Source of the DNA: Taxawa tesnikishii (nom. ined.)
Taxonomy: Eukaryota; Ascomycota; Dothideomycetes; Dothideales
Assembly (NCBI GenBank): GCA_030247885.1
Contig: JAPDRO010000020.1
Span: 1-64,000 of the forward strand
DNA: 64,000 bases
Direction of reading: 5' to 3'
A program made the translations under genes and the position numbers. Of this stretch, positions 47,399 through 58,577 are shown one piece after another. The notes beneath the pieces are model-generated. The model had not been told where the DNA came from and ran no database searches. It worked only from the letters and a program-made list of their open reading frames with translations. Position 1 is the stretch's first letter; the number at the start of each line of letters is the position of its first letter.

Positions 47399-49357
47399 AT
47401 GCCGAACACTTGGAGGGACAGTCTTCGATCCGTCAAAGATGGCCTTGGTTCGCTCCGGAAACGCAAAGACATGTCGCGGTGGGTGCTAGAACTCCTTCAC
47501 TCAAGCTTCATTTCACCATCAGCACTGAGTTGACGGATGGTGATACAGTCCAGCAGAGGATGAGAAGCCACAGCCACGCAAGGCCATGACGGCCGCGGGT
47601 TCGTTGCGGCGGCTAATCGGGAAGAGCAACACACCCAAGCGCGGCTCCCTCTTCGACGTCTTTGATCCGCCGGTATCAGAACTATGCGACAACAGCGGTC
47701 CGAGGCAGAGCCTCGAGAAGTTGCGCCGGAAAATGAGCGTCACAAGCCTCCGCCATAGAAAGAAGACGCCTCGAGCGCAACTACAGCCGCTGAAGAATGA
47801 TCTCGAAGATGCATCACCACTACCGTCGTTGCTACTCCTTTCTTCCCGGTCGAAGAAGGAAGCGGCAAACTCCCCATCGCCCTCCCTCTACAGTGACAGA
47901 GCGCCAAGCCTCAATGTTACCATTCCACACGCCGCTTTCGGCCTCTTGGACGACACCACTGACATGCCAAGACCTCCGCCTCCCAAGCTGATGAGTCGGA
48001 TGAACACGCGGCGATGGCATATGTGGAAGACCCGGCGGCCCATAGCTCATCTCAACGATACAAGTCCTCCGGCGAGTCTGTGCTTATCTCGAGGCGGGAC
48101 GGAGTCTGACAGCGCCGCCACCAGCAGCAGGTCTGCGGCTCCGATGGAGCCTCCCTCCGGTCCGGGAGGCATGGCGTCTGCTGGAGAGTGCCTCCGCCCG
48201 CCGCCGGAGACCGGGCCTACATCCTCCTCTGCCAGCATGCGACATTGTGACAGCAGCGGATCAACCACCAGCATCTGGTCTGAGAGAACGCTGTTTGAGC
48301 GCGATGTTGACGGCCCGCTTGAACCATGGGTCAGCAGCGGCGGCGCGCTGCAGGAAAGAGTAAGCCTGGACGCACTGACGATGTTGGATCCCGACTCGGC
48401 ATCGCTGTCTGACGGCGTTGGGGGTTCCGCGGGGAGAAAGTATGCTCAGATTCTACTTGGCGGCCCGCAAGTGCCTGTGGAAGCGGGCGAGGCCGTCTCA
48501 CTCAGGTTTCAAGACATCGAGTACGAGCAACGGCATGTTCGGTTCGTGGATGACTATCTGAAGGAGCAGAGCCTTGTTGCGAGCTCTGGTGGACCGACCG
48601 CGCTGAAGAATGACAAGGCTCCGATGACTGCGGTTGTCGAGTTCGAATGCGAGAGCGATTTTGAAAGCGAGGACATCACGGAAGGCACACGTATACACAT
48701 CGACCCGCTGGAGATGCAGAATCTGTTCCTGCCAGATGATACGGTGCTTGACGATGGTGGCAAGTATCCCGAACCAGGAAGCCTCAGCGTGCGAACCGGA
48801 ACACCACATAAGGTTGACGTCCTGCCTACCTACAGCAGCACTTGCAAACAAGACGCTGCACATGAGAAGACCCATGCCGGACTACCGAAGCTGCCCCTAC
48901 AAAGGCTGGCCACAATCATCAAGACAGCCATGAGACTTGCGCAAAAAGCCGGCAAGCCTTCTCTAGGCCTCGCATTGCGACAGTTGTATCACGAGAGCCA
49001 TGACGATGAGGACGTTCGCCGCCTCCTCGAGACGAATTTTGCCGCGCGGCCAACAAGGATGAGCAAGGGCAGTTCCGCGAGCACCTCGACAGGGCGATGG
49101 CGATTGTGGAGAGCAGCAGAGACGCTACTGCGGAGTGGCAGCGCACTGGAGATGCGGACCTGTGGGCGTTGCTGTATGAGCTGCAGGAACGGGACGTGGA
49201 AGGTGACAAGGACAAAGAGCAGCAGTATATCGACTGCGTGGAGGCTGATGCGCTGTTCTCGCTTATGACGAGTATGTGCCAATGGTCTCTGCCGAGAAGG
49301 GACAGTGTTTTGTCGATGGTGAGTTGGGAGCTTGGGAATAGCAACAGCGGCGCTTGA
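47399..49357 (+). CDS. Hypothetical protein of about 619 residues
   Basis: The main frame starts by 47586. A likely first exon (47399-47482, MPNTWRDSLRSVKDGLGSLRKRKD) joins over a 100-bp intron (47483-47582, GTGCTA donor, AAG acceptor) in phase 0. The N-terminal half is Ser/Pro-rich and disordered, with basic patches. The C-terminal third is ordered-looking: LPKLPLQRLATIIKTAMRLAQKAGKPSLGLALRQLYHES, then DEQGQFREHLDRAMAIVESS and WQRTGDADLWALLYELQERDVEGDKDKEQQYID, largely helical. The frame slips at the T4 run 49037-49040; one added T gives LETNFCRAANKDEQ and a total divisible by three. I do not recognise the family and propose no function. The first exon is a suggestion based only on frame and splice sites. 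Confidence 0.6.
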
Positions 49358-49563
49358 GGCTGAGGTCAAGTTGGATGATCATTGTTTCATAGCGTGCTCT
49401 TGGTTGGATGCCGCGGGAATCCGTGTGCATTCTGACAGGTGCAGGTATAGCGTGTCCACGCAAGTAAGATCGGGCCGAGCGTTCTCGGAAGGAAGCCGCG
49501 GCCCGGTCCGCTGCAAGTAAGGATCTTATCCTAGTCTCGGCGCATCATGTTCATACCTCTTGC

Positions 49564-51279
49564 TTGCATCCATCGCTCCATGTCTTCACGCGTAATGTTG
49601 GTGTTTGCCGTATCATCTCGTCCATGTCGGGGAAGGCGCTGCAACATGCCTGGCACTGTATAGAGCGCCAGACCGCTTACGCCCACCTCAATGCCTTCAC
49701 TAACCTCGCCAATGCCGCCTCTCTTGGTGAGAGCGCTGGCGCTGCAGATGCCCAGACCAGCTGTAAGTATTGTGGAGCTATACTCATACAAAGCTCACAA
49801 CTCCACGCTTATTGCTGTTCTGTTCTGTTCTGTTTTGTTCTGTTCAGAGCTAATCGTGGACAGCATTACCCCTCCATGGCAAGCTGGTAGCCGTCAAGGA
49901 CAACATAGCAACAACGACCCTGCCCACAACCGCCTCTTCACGCATCCTGTCTAGTTACACTTCTCCCTACCCCGCAACTGTCGTTTCCCTCCTCGCAGAC
50001 AGCGGCGCTATCCTAGCCGGCAAGACGAACCTCGATGAATTCGGCATGGGTTCGCACTCGCGTGCTCCCTTCCCCGGTCCCGTTCTCAGCCCCTGCAAAC
50101 GGGACGGTACAGCTCTTTCACCCGGTGGCAGCAGCGGAGGCAGTGCCGTAGCAGTGGCCACGGAACAGTGCTGGGCGGCTTTGGGTACGGACACGGGTGG
50201 TTCTGTGCGTCTCCCGGCAGCGTATACGGGGACCGTGGGCTTCAAGCCGAGCTATGGACGGCTGAGTCGGTGGGGAGTGATCGCGTACGCCAACTCGCTA
50301 GACACGGTGGGCATGTTGAGCCGACGTGTCGCTGACGCGCGAACACTCTATTCGGTTTTGAACCGCTACGATGCCCAGGATCCCACCTCGCTGCCGGACT
50401 CTGTGCGCACGCGCGTCAACGAGAAGATCGTCGGCCGAAGACGTGGTGAGCCAGACAAGAGTCTCCGCATCGGCGTACCAGTCGACTACAACATTAGCAC
50501 CCTCTCCCCGCCGTCAAATCCACCTGGTCCCGCATTCTCTCCTCCCTACAGGAGCGCGGACACACGCTCGTCCCGGTCTCCCTGCCCACGACACGGCACG
50601 CGCTCTCAGCATACTACATCCTCGCGCCCGCCGAAGCGTCATCCAACCTCGCCAAATACGACGGCGTGCGCTACGGCACTCGCGCTGCCTCGCCGGACGC
50701 AGATCTCGCATCCTCGATGCCCCTGTTCGCCAAAACGAGGGGGAGGGCTTTGGGCCCGAGGTCAAGCGACGCATTCTCCTGGGCGCTTATACGCTCTCAA
50801 GCGAGGCGATTGACAACTACTTCATCCGCGCGCAGAAGATCCGCCGGCTGGTGTCGCAGGATTTCAACCGCGTGTTCGGGCTCGAGCATCCGCTGCTCCA
50901 GCCTTCATCGCCCACCATCACGAACAGGACCGCGTCCGCTGCTGGATACGACGGCGATGGAAGCGCGGATGTGGATGTTCTGATCACGCCTACGGCACCC
51001 ACGCTCCCGCCTACGCTGGAGGAAGTGGAGGGGCAGACGCCGGTTGAGAGTTATATGAATGATGTTTTCACCGTGCCGGCGAGTTTGGCGGGTTTGCCTG
51101 CTGTCAGCGTGCCCGTAGCTCTTTCTGGTGCTGGCAAGAATTCTGCGAGCAGCGGGGAAGTGGGAGATGCGGGAGGTGAGGGAGACGTGACGGTGGCGGG
51201 CATGCAGATTACTGGACAGTTTGGGGATGACGAGATGGTGCTGCATGTTGCAGAGTTGATCGAGGATATGGAGCAATAG
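49564..51279 (+). CDS. HER2: Glutamyl-tRNA(Gln) amidotransferase subunit A, mitochondrial (GatA/Her2)
   Basis: Two exons (49564-49762, 49864-51279) give about 538 aa. GatA releases ammonia from glutamine for the GatFAB complex, which converts Glu-tRNA(Gln) to Gln-tRNA(Gln) in mitochondria. The amidase-signature triad is complete: Lys in [13 protein letters not shown], cis-Ser in [13 protein letters not shown] and nucleophile Ser in [12 protein letters not shown], followed by [18 protein letters not shown] and DTVGMLSR. The C-terminus has [14 protein letters not shown] and [15 protein letters not shown]. The 101-bp intron ends at GGACAG (49863); an earlier CAG would force a frameshift, so this acceptor is preferred. 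Two slips remain, at the C4 run 50506-50509 and the G5 run 50739-50743; one base at each restores homologous sequence ([18 protein letters not shown], then [15 protein letters not shown]) and a length divisible by three. Confidence 0.92.
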
Positions 51280-51862
51280 CCGTCTGGCCGAAGGGTGCAA
51301 GCGCGTGGTGCGTCGTAGACGTATATACCCCTTGTATAATCACGAAAGGTGAAATATTTCTTCAGACTCAATTCTTTTCACGAGACTGTGCTCCTTTCAC
51401 CATGGCAGAACACCTCATATCACGCCACCGCCTTCACCGCTCTTAGTGGCGTGGTTCGCGGAGTACATGTGCGGCCTCCTCAACCGTGCCTTTTCTCCTT
51501 CCCGTAAATCAAAGACGCGGTAGCAGTTGCGCGCTCGACTTCCGGTGCACATGCGCGATCGGCTCCATTCATTGCCTCAACCCTCTATAGCTGGTGTTTA
51601 GAGGAGTATTGCTCGCATCACCGGTCTACCAACTATGCAACAACGTGGTCGGAACTAGACTACGCACTTTTGAGAGTGATCTGACTTGTGTGTGTGTCCT
51701 CCCCATTACGGAAAGAGATGCTCATAGCGCCCTCCGCTTCGCCACTTGGACAGTCACATGTAGCCGATGCAGCCCGTGTCACAAGTCACATCGGTGAGGA
51801 CAGTCTTTGCAAAAGCGACCCGCATCCCGTAACGTTCGCCGGGAGGACGAGTGACACGAGCT

Positions 51863-51946
51863 GTGAAGGTGGAAGTGAAGGTGGAAGTGAAGGTGGAAGT
51901 GAAGGTGGAAGTGAAGGTGGAAGTGAAGTTGGAAGTGAAGGTGGGA
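51863..51946. repeat. 12-bp minisatellite, seven copies
   Basis: Seven tandem units of GTGAAGGTGGAA, the sixth with one change and the last ending GGGA. On the + strand one frame reads EGGS repeated, but no gene surrounds it. Confidence 0.95.
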
Positions 51947-52058
51947 GGTACATAACCGCACGTGGCGCATCGTGGATCCATCCGGGCGCGTCTCTGGGGT
52001 TTCTGGATGCGTCATTTGACCTGACCGCTCACTAGCGCCGTTCAATCAAAGCACTATC

Positions 52059-52104
52059 GCCTACGCCTACGCCTGCGCCTATGCCTATGCCTACGCATAC
52101 GCCG
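52059..52104. repeat. 6-bp repeat (GCCTAY)n
   Basis: About seven degenerate GCCTAC/GCCTAT hexamers lie about 110 bp upstream of the NPC2 start codon. Confidence 0.85.
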
Positions 52105-52213
52105 CCTCCGACTACTTACGCTACATAAACACACACATACACATATACATACACCTCTACCTCTGTTATCCCTCCACCTCTCTCTCCTTCTCCTCCCCAC
52201 ACACACACTCAAC

Positions 52214-52919
52214 ATGAAGTTCCTCAGCGTTCTGGGCGTTGCGCTCCTCTCCACCGCCGTATCCGCGCGGTCGGCCTGGTCCAGCGAGCAGAAGACCCTG
52301 GAGGAGCCTGTACCCGTGCCTGGAGACAACCCACTTCTCTACTGCGCGAAGCCCGACAAGGACATCCTGACCATTGAGAAGGTCGACCTGACACCAAACC
52401 CTCCAGCAGCGTACGTGGAACACTTCCTTTGCCGCTCTTTCTAAACGCTGCCCACATACCAGCATGCGCTTGCGAGTGCGGATAACACCATCACGGATGA
52501 GTACACGCTGACACTCTATCATGCAGTGGCCAGACCCTCACCATCCAGGCCAAGGGAACCTTCAGCGAGGACGTCAAGGAGGGCGCCAAGGTGCACCTGC
52601 AAGTCAAGTACGGTCTTATCAGGATCATCAATCAAGAGGCCGATCTGTGCGACAACATTAAGAATGTCGATCTCGAGTGCCCGCTCAAAAGGGTGACATG
52701 ACGCTCACCAAGGACGTTGATCTGCCAAAGGAGATCCCGCCAGTACGTTGCATCGCGCGCGCTTCTTGAACCGGAGTTTCGTAACTAATCTTCGACGTGT
52801 AGGGGAAGTACACCGTTCTCGCGGACGTCTACACCAAGGACAACGACAAGATCACTTGTCTCACTGCCACTGTCGTCTTCCACCGTGGCGGTGCTGTCGA
52901 GGTCATGCAGGACCTGTAA
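52214..52919 (+). CDS. NPC2: Npc2-like ML-domain sterol/phospholipid transfer protein
   Basis: Three exons (52214-52410, 52527-52742, 52803-52919) give 176 aa. Npc2 carries sterols in the vacuole lumen and hands them to Ncr1; older fungal work calls it PG/PI transfer protein. A signal peptide MKFLSVLGVALLSTAVSA, a short propeptide-like segment and then the ML domain follow: NPLLYCAKPDKDILTIEKVDLTPNPP, GQTLTIQAKGTF, VKYGLIRIINQEADLCDN, LECPL, and the C-terminal PGKYTVLADVYTKDNDKITCLTATVVF. Cysteines occur at the positions that form disulfides in the family. Exon 2 slips at the A4 run 52687-52690; a fifth A gives ECPLKKGDMTLTKDVDLPKEIPP and a length divisible by three. Confidence 0.93.
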
Positions 52920-53284
52920 ATGGCTACGTGATCAGGGCTTGTCGAGACTGTAGAGAAGATCGGAGTGACAATCTGTCGGAGACGAGGCTTTCACCTTGCT
53001 CAATGAGCGATGTTGGTGTACAGTCGTGGTGTTCAGCGGATATCCATACTGCCGTAATGGTAATTGTGTCTTCTGTTGCGACTTTTACAAGGTTGCTCGC
53101 GTGTCGTGTGGGTATCTCATTTATCTACAACATAACGGCCTCTGGCTTCTTCGGTGATTCGGTTTTCCACGTAGCAAGTGAACTTTTGTTCAATTGAAAG
53201 ACTCGTGGCCGCGAATGGTGCTTTCCCCATGCGAACTGGCCGGCCTGCCACAACAATATCCGGTACAAAACACATGCCAACACT
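52920..53284. other. Convergent spacer, NPC2 / VMA7
   Basis: About 365 bases between two 3' ends, holding the two terminators. No gene is seen; the open frame running through from 52748 is a shadow of NPC2. Confidence 0.5.
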
Positions 53285-53885
53285 TTACTCTCCGAACAGC
53301 TTCCGCACCCGCTTCATGACACTGTCCTTCTCTGGATCGTAGGGGTGATCTTTCGACGGGATTTCCAGGAGTGAGGGGAATGCCTCATTGTAGGCGTCCA
53401 CACGATGTCTTATCTTCTCCGCGACCTGCACGAGACCGGATCAGCATAAGCGCTTGCGATCCGAGGACATCGCAGAATTTCATACATGCTGGTTGATGAG
53501 CAAGATCGCAATATCCTTCCTCTGCTTGGTGAACGAGTCGAAGGCCTCCTCTATAGTCGAGTTCTCGGTCTTCTGGTCCACAACGAGGTAGTTCTTTTGT
53601 GAGTCCGGCGGGTCGGTGACGTGCTGTGACTTCCAGTCAGCGTCCGGCATTCGTCAACATCACGAAGCAAGGGCAACCCAGGGGTTTCAGGGACCATGGA
53701 TCGAGGAACCACAAATCGAGTAGAAGAAGCACATACACCCACACCAGCGAGCAAGATGCCCGTTACTGTGTCCTGCGAAGACAAGTATTAGTGCTTGATA
53801 TGATCCCGTGAGCCGTTGAACGAACCTCATCTCCGATCACGGCAAGGAACTGTCTGTCCTTGTAAGCGGTCTGTGGAAGAGCCAT
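53285..53885 (-). CDS. VMA7: V-type proton ATPase subunit F
   Basis: Four exons (53885-53826, 53772-53737, 53623-53486, 53425-53285) give 124 aa, the usual length. Subunit F is part of the central stalk of the V1 sector and couples ATP hydrolysis to rotation during vacuolar acidification. The order [75 protein letters not shown] and [20 protein letters not shown] is diagnostic. Exon 2 is only 36 bp and its borders are phase 0. All introns are GT-AG (53, 113 and 60 bp). The frame is intact throughout. It is divergent from NUR1 with 287 bp between starts. Confidence 0.95.
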
Positions 53886-54172
53886 CGCGAAAGCAACTCG
53901 AGCTTCTTCTCCACGGGATGCGATGCGAGGATGGGTGCGGTAGAGTGAACCGCGCGGAGCAGAGCCGCATCAGCCCTACGCGAACGACTGTTCACGTCAC
54001 TGTTTGCTCTGTTTGAGCAAAACTTCGAAGCTTCAGAGTAAACACAACATAACGCTACCCGTTTACGTAGAGGACCTCTCCTCCGTCGCGCAGAGCATCG
54101 TCCAAGGACACTCGCGCCATGATCCGCCCTACAGCAGGATCCTGAGACTGGCGATATCCAACTGCTGTAGAG
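53886..54172. promoter_or_regulatory. Divergent promoter, VMA7 / NUR1
   Basis: Only 287 bases separate the two start codons, so the promoters must be compact and possibly shared. No specific element is recognised. Confidence 0.45.
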
Positions 54173-55605
54173 ATGCCGCCAATCATCCGCCGCGCGCCAC
54201 TGGGCGAGCGCATCAAAGCCTACTTGAACCCGTACGATTTCCTGCTCTGGCTATCCGAAGAGCTGCACGAAAGTGCACTGGATGAGGCCTTGCAGGGTTG
54301 GGCGCCCGCCATCGGGCTTGGCGCAAACCTGCTTTTCATGATCGCGCGAGCGAATAGTGGGGTGCGAGCAAAGGAACAGCAGATGATATATTTGGGGACT
54401 TCGAGGGGAGGGGAAGAAGCGGATGGTTCTTCTGGTTTGTTAGTGGTTTGGCGCACGACGCGTCTCTACAGGGCATGAGGGCGGATGCTGACGTTCGACA
54501 GGCTTCCTTCATCACTCATTTCCTCGCTCTCCTAGCTGTTCTGAACGCCCTTTACACCTTCACACGGACACGAAAGTACCGCCTCTTCGAATCCTCAGTG
54601 GAGAAGCCACCGTCAACGCCATCCGCGCATCGCGTTAAGATTGACTCTTCACCACTTCAGTCCACACCACTCCGTTACGTCAACGCCATACTAAACGCCA
54701 ACTCCGCAGCCTCGCGCGCATACCCAGATGAGCACAACGATGTCTGGGAGATCCACCTTTGGGATCCGAAAGAACTGAACCTTGAACTCTTCACATTCTT
54801 CTCTCCAGGCCACATGCTCGTATACTGGATCTTCCTGCCCACCGCAGCACTCGATCCCCGGCCCTCGGTTACCGTCTTTACCTCCATTCTCCTAGGCACA
54901 CTCATGACGCTGCAGCTCAGCGTGCTGTGTCGCTTCTTCACCCAACAAGCGAAGGACTCGGCGGTCATACACAAGGAAGTGATGAACGAATACGACACTA
55001 AGTTTGTGCATCCGGCCATGAACCGCCCAGTGCGTGACGTAGCTACGCAAACCATCCAGAGTGCGACGAGTCCGCGTGCCAGAACTCGGGAGGTGGACGT
55101 CTACACCCCAACAACAATCGTCAATCGCGGGTTCAAGGTGAACCCGAACCCGAACTACGCCAGCCATCTGGGTACCGATCTCAGTGGCCTCTACGCTGAG
55201 ACGCCCACGAGACGCGTATTACGGAATCCCGTTCCCACGAATTTGAAGTCGCCGGCACCAGCGACGAATGGTGGTATGAACGGGTATACCTCATTCGCCG
55301 CACAAACAGACAGGGTTGCAGACTTCTCGAGCCCGCTCAAGGCACGCGACAGAAGTCCTGTGAAGGGCGACGGTGGCAGTTTAGGCGTGTACACACACGC
55401 CGCCAGTCCCTTACGCACGTCGAAGAGCTCCGGGTTCTTGAGACCTGGAGGCGATGATGGTAGGACTAGGGGTGGAAGCCCGCTCAAACGGATGAGCACG
55501 CCTGGTGGAGGAGGAAACGATCTCAGCCAGCGCTTTGCCGGATTGAGGGATGGTAGGGATGCCAGGAGGGATACTACAGGAAGTTTCAGGAGTTTTGGAG
55601 CTTAA
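54173..55605 (+). CDS. NUR1: Nuclear rim protein 1-like (DUF2418), inner nuclear membrane
   Basis: One exon of about 477 aa. Nur1 with Heh1/Src1 tethers ribosomal DNA and silent chromatin to the nuclear envelope in yeasts. The start MPPIIRRAPLGERIKAYLNPYDFLLWLSEEL is the family N-terminus. Hydrophobic segments follow (PAIGLGANLLFMIARA; SGWFFWFVSGLAH; FITHFLALLAVLNALYTF; FFSPGHMLVYWIFLPTAAL; VTVFTSILLGTLMTLQLSVL), then a Ser/Pro/Arg-rich nuclear tail with SPLK/SPVK motifs. The frame slips at the G4 run 54359-54362; a fifth G gives ANSGGASKGTADDIFGDFEG and a total divisible by three. Confidence 0.88.
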
Positions 55606-56315
55606 GCTTGAACGGATTGGGAGATGGAAAAACCCGGCTGGCTTTCGTTTGCTGATATCGCCATTGGGGCGGCGTTATGAGAAAGCGCAACGTGGCTTGT
55701 ATGTCATGAGGCGCGCTGTACCGTGTACTATATTAATGATGCCTCGAAGGTCTGTAACTATACGATGGTGGTCAATCGAAGCAACCAAAACAACGTTGGA
55801 TAGTCTCGTGATTATATTTCAAACTCAAGCTTCGTTGGCCATACAAAGCTGTGTTGCCGGCAATATAAACGGCCGTTGTCCCAGTGTTCTCATCAGTCGT
55901 ACGTGAAGTGGTGGGACACACCTGTAAGCACGCACACGTTTCGGGCAGATGACATCCGGACCCTGACTTCCATTTTTGGCGGGCAACGTCTGGGGAAGCT
56001 GCGGCTGAGAGACGCGACACGGTTGTCGCAAGCTCTCAAGGCAACACCGTTTACTTCGCCTTCAGTCACCCAACACTCCGCATCACACAAGAGCATAGCC
56101 ACCGCACCTCGTTGTTTTCGACATCCTGACGCTGCTTGATTGACACAAATCACATCTGAACTCCCGTGCTTACGATCGGTCGGTCAACATCGGGAATCAA
56201 CAAAGAGCTCCCTGACAAGTTTCGATACCGCGACAACACACAATCCACGGAACACAGCCGCTTGAGCTGATTGCATTCGACTCTTTGAACGCTCAGTCCG
56301 GAGACATCATACACG
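55606..56315. other. Intergenic region, NUR1 to TVP18
   Basis: About 710 bases. Overlapping short frames on both strands near 55770-56150 are of no protein character. It contains the TVP18 promoter. Confidence 0.45.
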
Positions 56316-57077
56316 ATGACTATCGCGGAAGAGTTCAGGTCGAGGAACTTCAGTAGGTCCTGCCGAACAGCTTGCAGCAAGCCGGACAGCTAACACGCGC
56401 GTCCCAGGTATCTACGGGCAATGGTATGCGCGCAATTCTCGCTCAACACCCTTGCTCCAAACTTCCCGTCGTACCGCTGTTACGATGATTCCGTCCCCCG
56501 CTGCTTTCAATCGTGTAGTACAACAATGGCGATTAGCAGTCTATTATACCACTGCGATGAATTAAGATACCGGAATGGTTATAGAGAACGGACATGGACA
56601 AGAAGCTGATACATCCGGCTTAGGACCGGAGTACTGTGCATAATCCTTTGTTTCGCGCTGGGCATCGCCAACATCTTCCATCTCCACTGGATCATCCTCT
56701 TCAGCGTAATATGCCTGTAAGCGGTCACCCGTCTTCATCAACCTTCCCTCTCCGTCAATGCTAACCCACACCGCCAGCATCTGCTCCTTCATCCTCCTCT
56801 TCATCGAGATCCCGCTTCTCTTGCGCATCTGCCCTACCTCGCCTCAGTTTGACGGCTTCATCCGCCGCTTCGAGACGAATTACATGCGCGCTGCCATCTA
56901 CCTGACCATGAGCATCATCCAATGGCTTTCTTTGATTGCCTATGCCACCAGCCTGATTGCTGCAGCTGTTTTCCTGCTGCTGGCTGCGGTTTTTACGCTC
57001 TGGCTGGCGTCAAGGGACAAGGCTTCGTTGGCAGCAAGACATTGGGAGGACAGGGTGTCGCGCAGATGATTGTGTAA
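56316..57077 (+). CDS. TVP18: Golgi membrane protein Tvp18
   Basis: Four exons (56316-56352, 56408-56423, 56624-56716, 56778-57077) give 148 aa. Tvp18 is a small four-helix membrane protein of late Golgi vesicles, found with Yip4/Yip5-type proteins; its biochemical role is not known. The pieces read MTIAEEFRSRNFS, IYGQW, TGVLCIILCFALGIANIFHL, then FSVICLICSFILLFIEIPLLLRICPTSPQFDGFI and FETNYMRAAIYLTMSIIQWLSLI, with a conserved C-terminus FVGSKTLGGQGVAQMIV. Exon 2 is only 16 bp, and intron 2 is 200 bp. The last exon slips at the T5 run 56990-56994; a sixth T restores the family C-terminus and a length divisible by three. Confidence 0.92.
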
Positions 57078-58577
57078 GATTCTGGAACGGGCAGGCCTAC
57101 GGGCAAATGTGGAGGGGAGCAAAGGGGATTGCGAGGAAGTTTGTCCTCTCACGGCATTCCCTATTGTATTACCAGGTCGAAAAAGGACGATAACCGGCAT
57201 GGCGTAGGGTTCGAGTGCATAATCTGTTTTTGGAAAGAAGGCGAGGGTTGGTGGGAATTTGTATGTGGAGCAGGATATCTATGTCGCTGCAAGATGACCA
57301 TAGCATGTTGAAAGAGTCTTGTTTCCACACGCTGGCACCATGACAGCCTCGGGAACAGTATCATGGATTGTCCAGCCAGAGCAAGTCATGGATGCGCGGA
57401 GTGATTGGCGGAACGGATGGGTTTGGCAGGATAGCATGTGATGTGACTCGGCTGCGTCGTTGCGCCATCTTAGGCACGACAATGTCACCACTGCTGCTCA
57501 GAAACAGGTCTCCGGCTGACTGCGGCGCGGTGTGAGGGTGATGGCTTCTGGAATCAGGAACACGGCCAACGCTAAGCAAGATGCGGGGATGTGGCTGTGG
57601 CTGTGGCTGCTGCCAGGGGTGCTCATCGAAGAGTCGTCCAATCGAGTCGTGTCCGAGGATGTCCAGATGGATGCCCTCCCTCTCCCTCTCCCTCTCCCTC
57701 TCCCTCTCCTCGCACCTAACCGCATGCGTGGTTTTCTAGCTATGTAAAACACAAATACCTCAAAGATGTGAAGGAGAACGTCTCGGTCTCTTTTCTCTAC
57801 GACAAAAGGAGGGATGGGAAGAGAAAGGCTCACTCACAGCGAGGAACAATGCCGCTGCTATGCGGTGTGCAGCCAACCAATCACTAGGGCGGGAGTGGCA
57901 TTAGCTGTCTTTAGTTGTTGTTGTTAGCGTCGAAGATCGGGGCGCTGCTTCGCCAAGCTCGATGTTCTCCGGTTCGGCTCTGCTCTGCGCTGCTCTGCTC
58001 TGTTCTGTTCTGTTCTTTGAGGCATCTTCGTCATAAGCCCAGCCGATGCTTCCAGCTGCCAGTCTCTTTCAAGTGCCCACCTGACCCACGACCCGGCACT
58101 CTTACTCCTCCTTGATCCACTCTACTATTGTACACTGCACCAGCCCAATTGCTGCATATACCAACTTGTAATACTTTGCGCTTGGTGAGTCGAGAGTCAA
58201 CTGTACTGTGAGGACCTGGAGCTCTTGCGAGCATGCACATGCACATGCACACGCACACGCACACGCACACGCACACGCACATGCACCTTTATCACCGATC
58301 TGCAAAGACCCTGCGCAGCTGCAGCAAGCAAGCCGTCTCCCCAACTTTCCCACTTTACCTGGCAGAGGCGGTGACAAAAGAGAAGACCACAGCCAGTCCA
58401 CGCTCAGATGACAAGCACTCTCCCCTTCAATCTCACAGAAACCGCCTTTCTCACGCGCATAGCATTCGAAAATCACCCGTACCACTACACTACGCTAGAA
58501 AGGGCGTCCCTGCTAACCCTAACCTCCAAATCAGGTCTTCCTCCTGACTGTTTCCTTTCACGCTTACCACCACCACA
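57078..58577. other. 1.5-kb intergenic region with simple repeats
   Basis: Between TVP18 and AIM21. It has a (CTCTCC)n tract at 57675-57709, a CTGTT/CTGCT-rich tract at about 57975-58016, the alternating ACACGC/ACATGC array at 58230-58286 and a telomere-like TAACCCTAACC at 58513-58523. No gene is supported. Confidence 0.55.
58230..58286. repeat. (ACRYGC)n purine-pyrimidine alternating array
   Basis: About nine hexamers of ACATGC/ACACGC form a nearly perfect alternating purine-pyrimidine tract about 300 bp upstream of AIM21. Such tracts can adopt Z-DNA. Confidence 0.85.

Larger units (their letters stand above)
51280..52213. other. Intergenic region with minisatellites upstream of NPC2
   Basis: About 930 bases between GatA and NPC2. 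It holds two repeat arrays (51863-51946, 52059-52104) and a CA-rich tract just before the NPC2 start (52130-52150, 52199-52208). No gene is seen. Confidence 0.5.

Noticed and set aside
49763-49872. Third frameshift in GatA at the C4 run 49869-49872
   Set aside because: Using the later acceptor at 49863 joins the exons in frame as [15 protein letters not shown], so no lost base is needed there.
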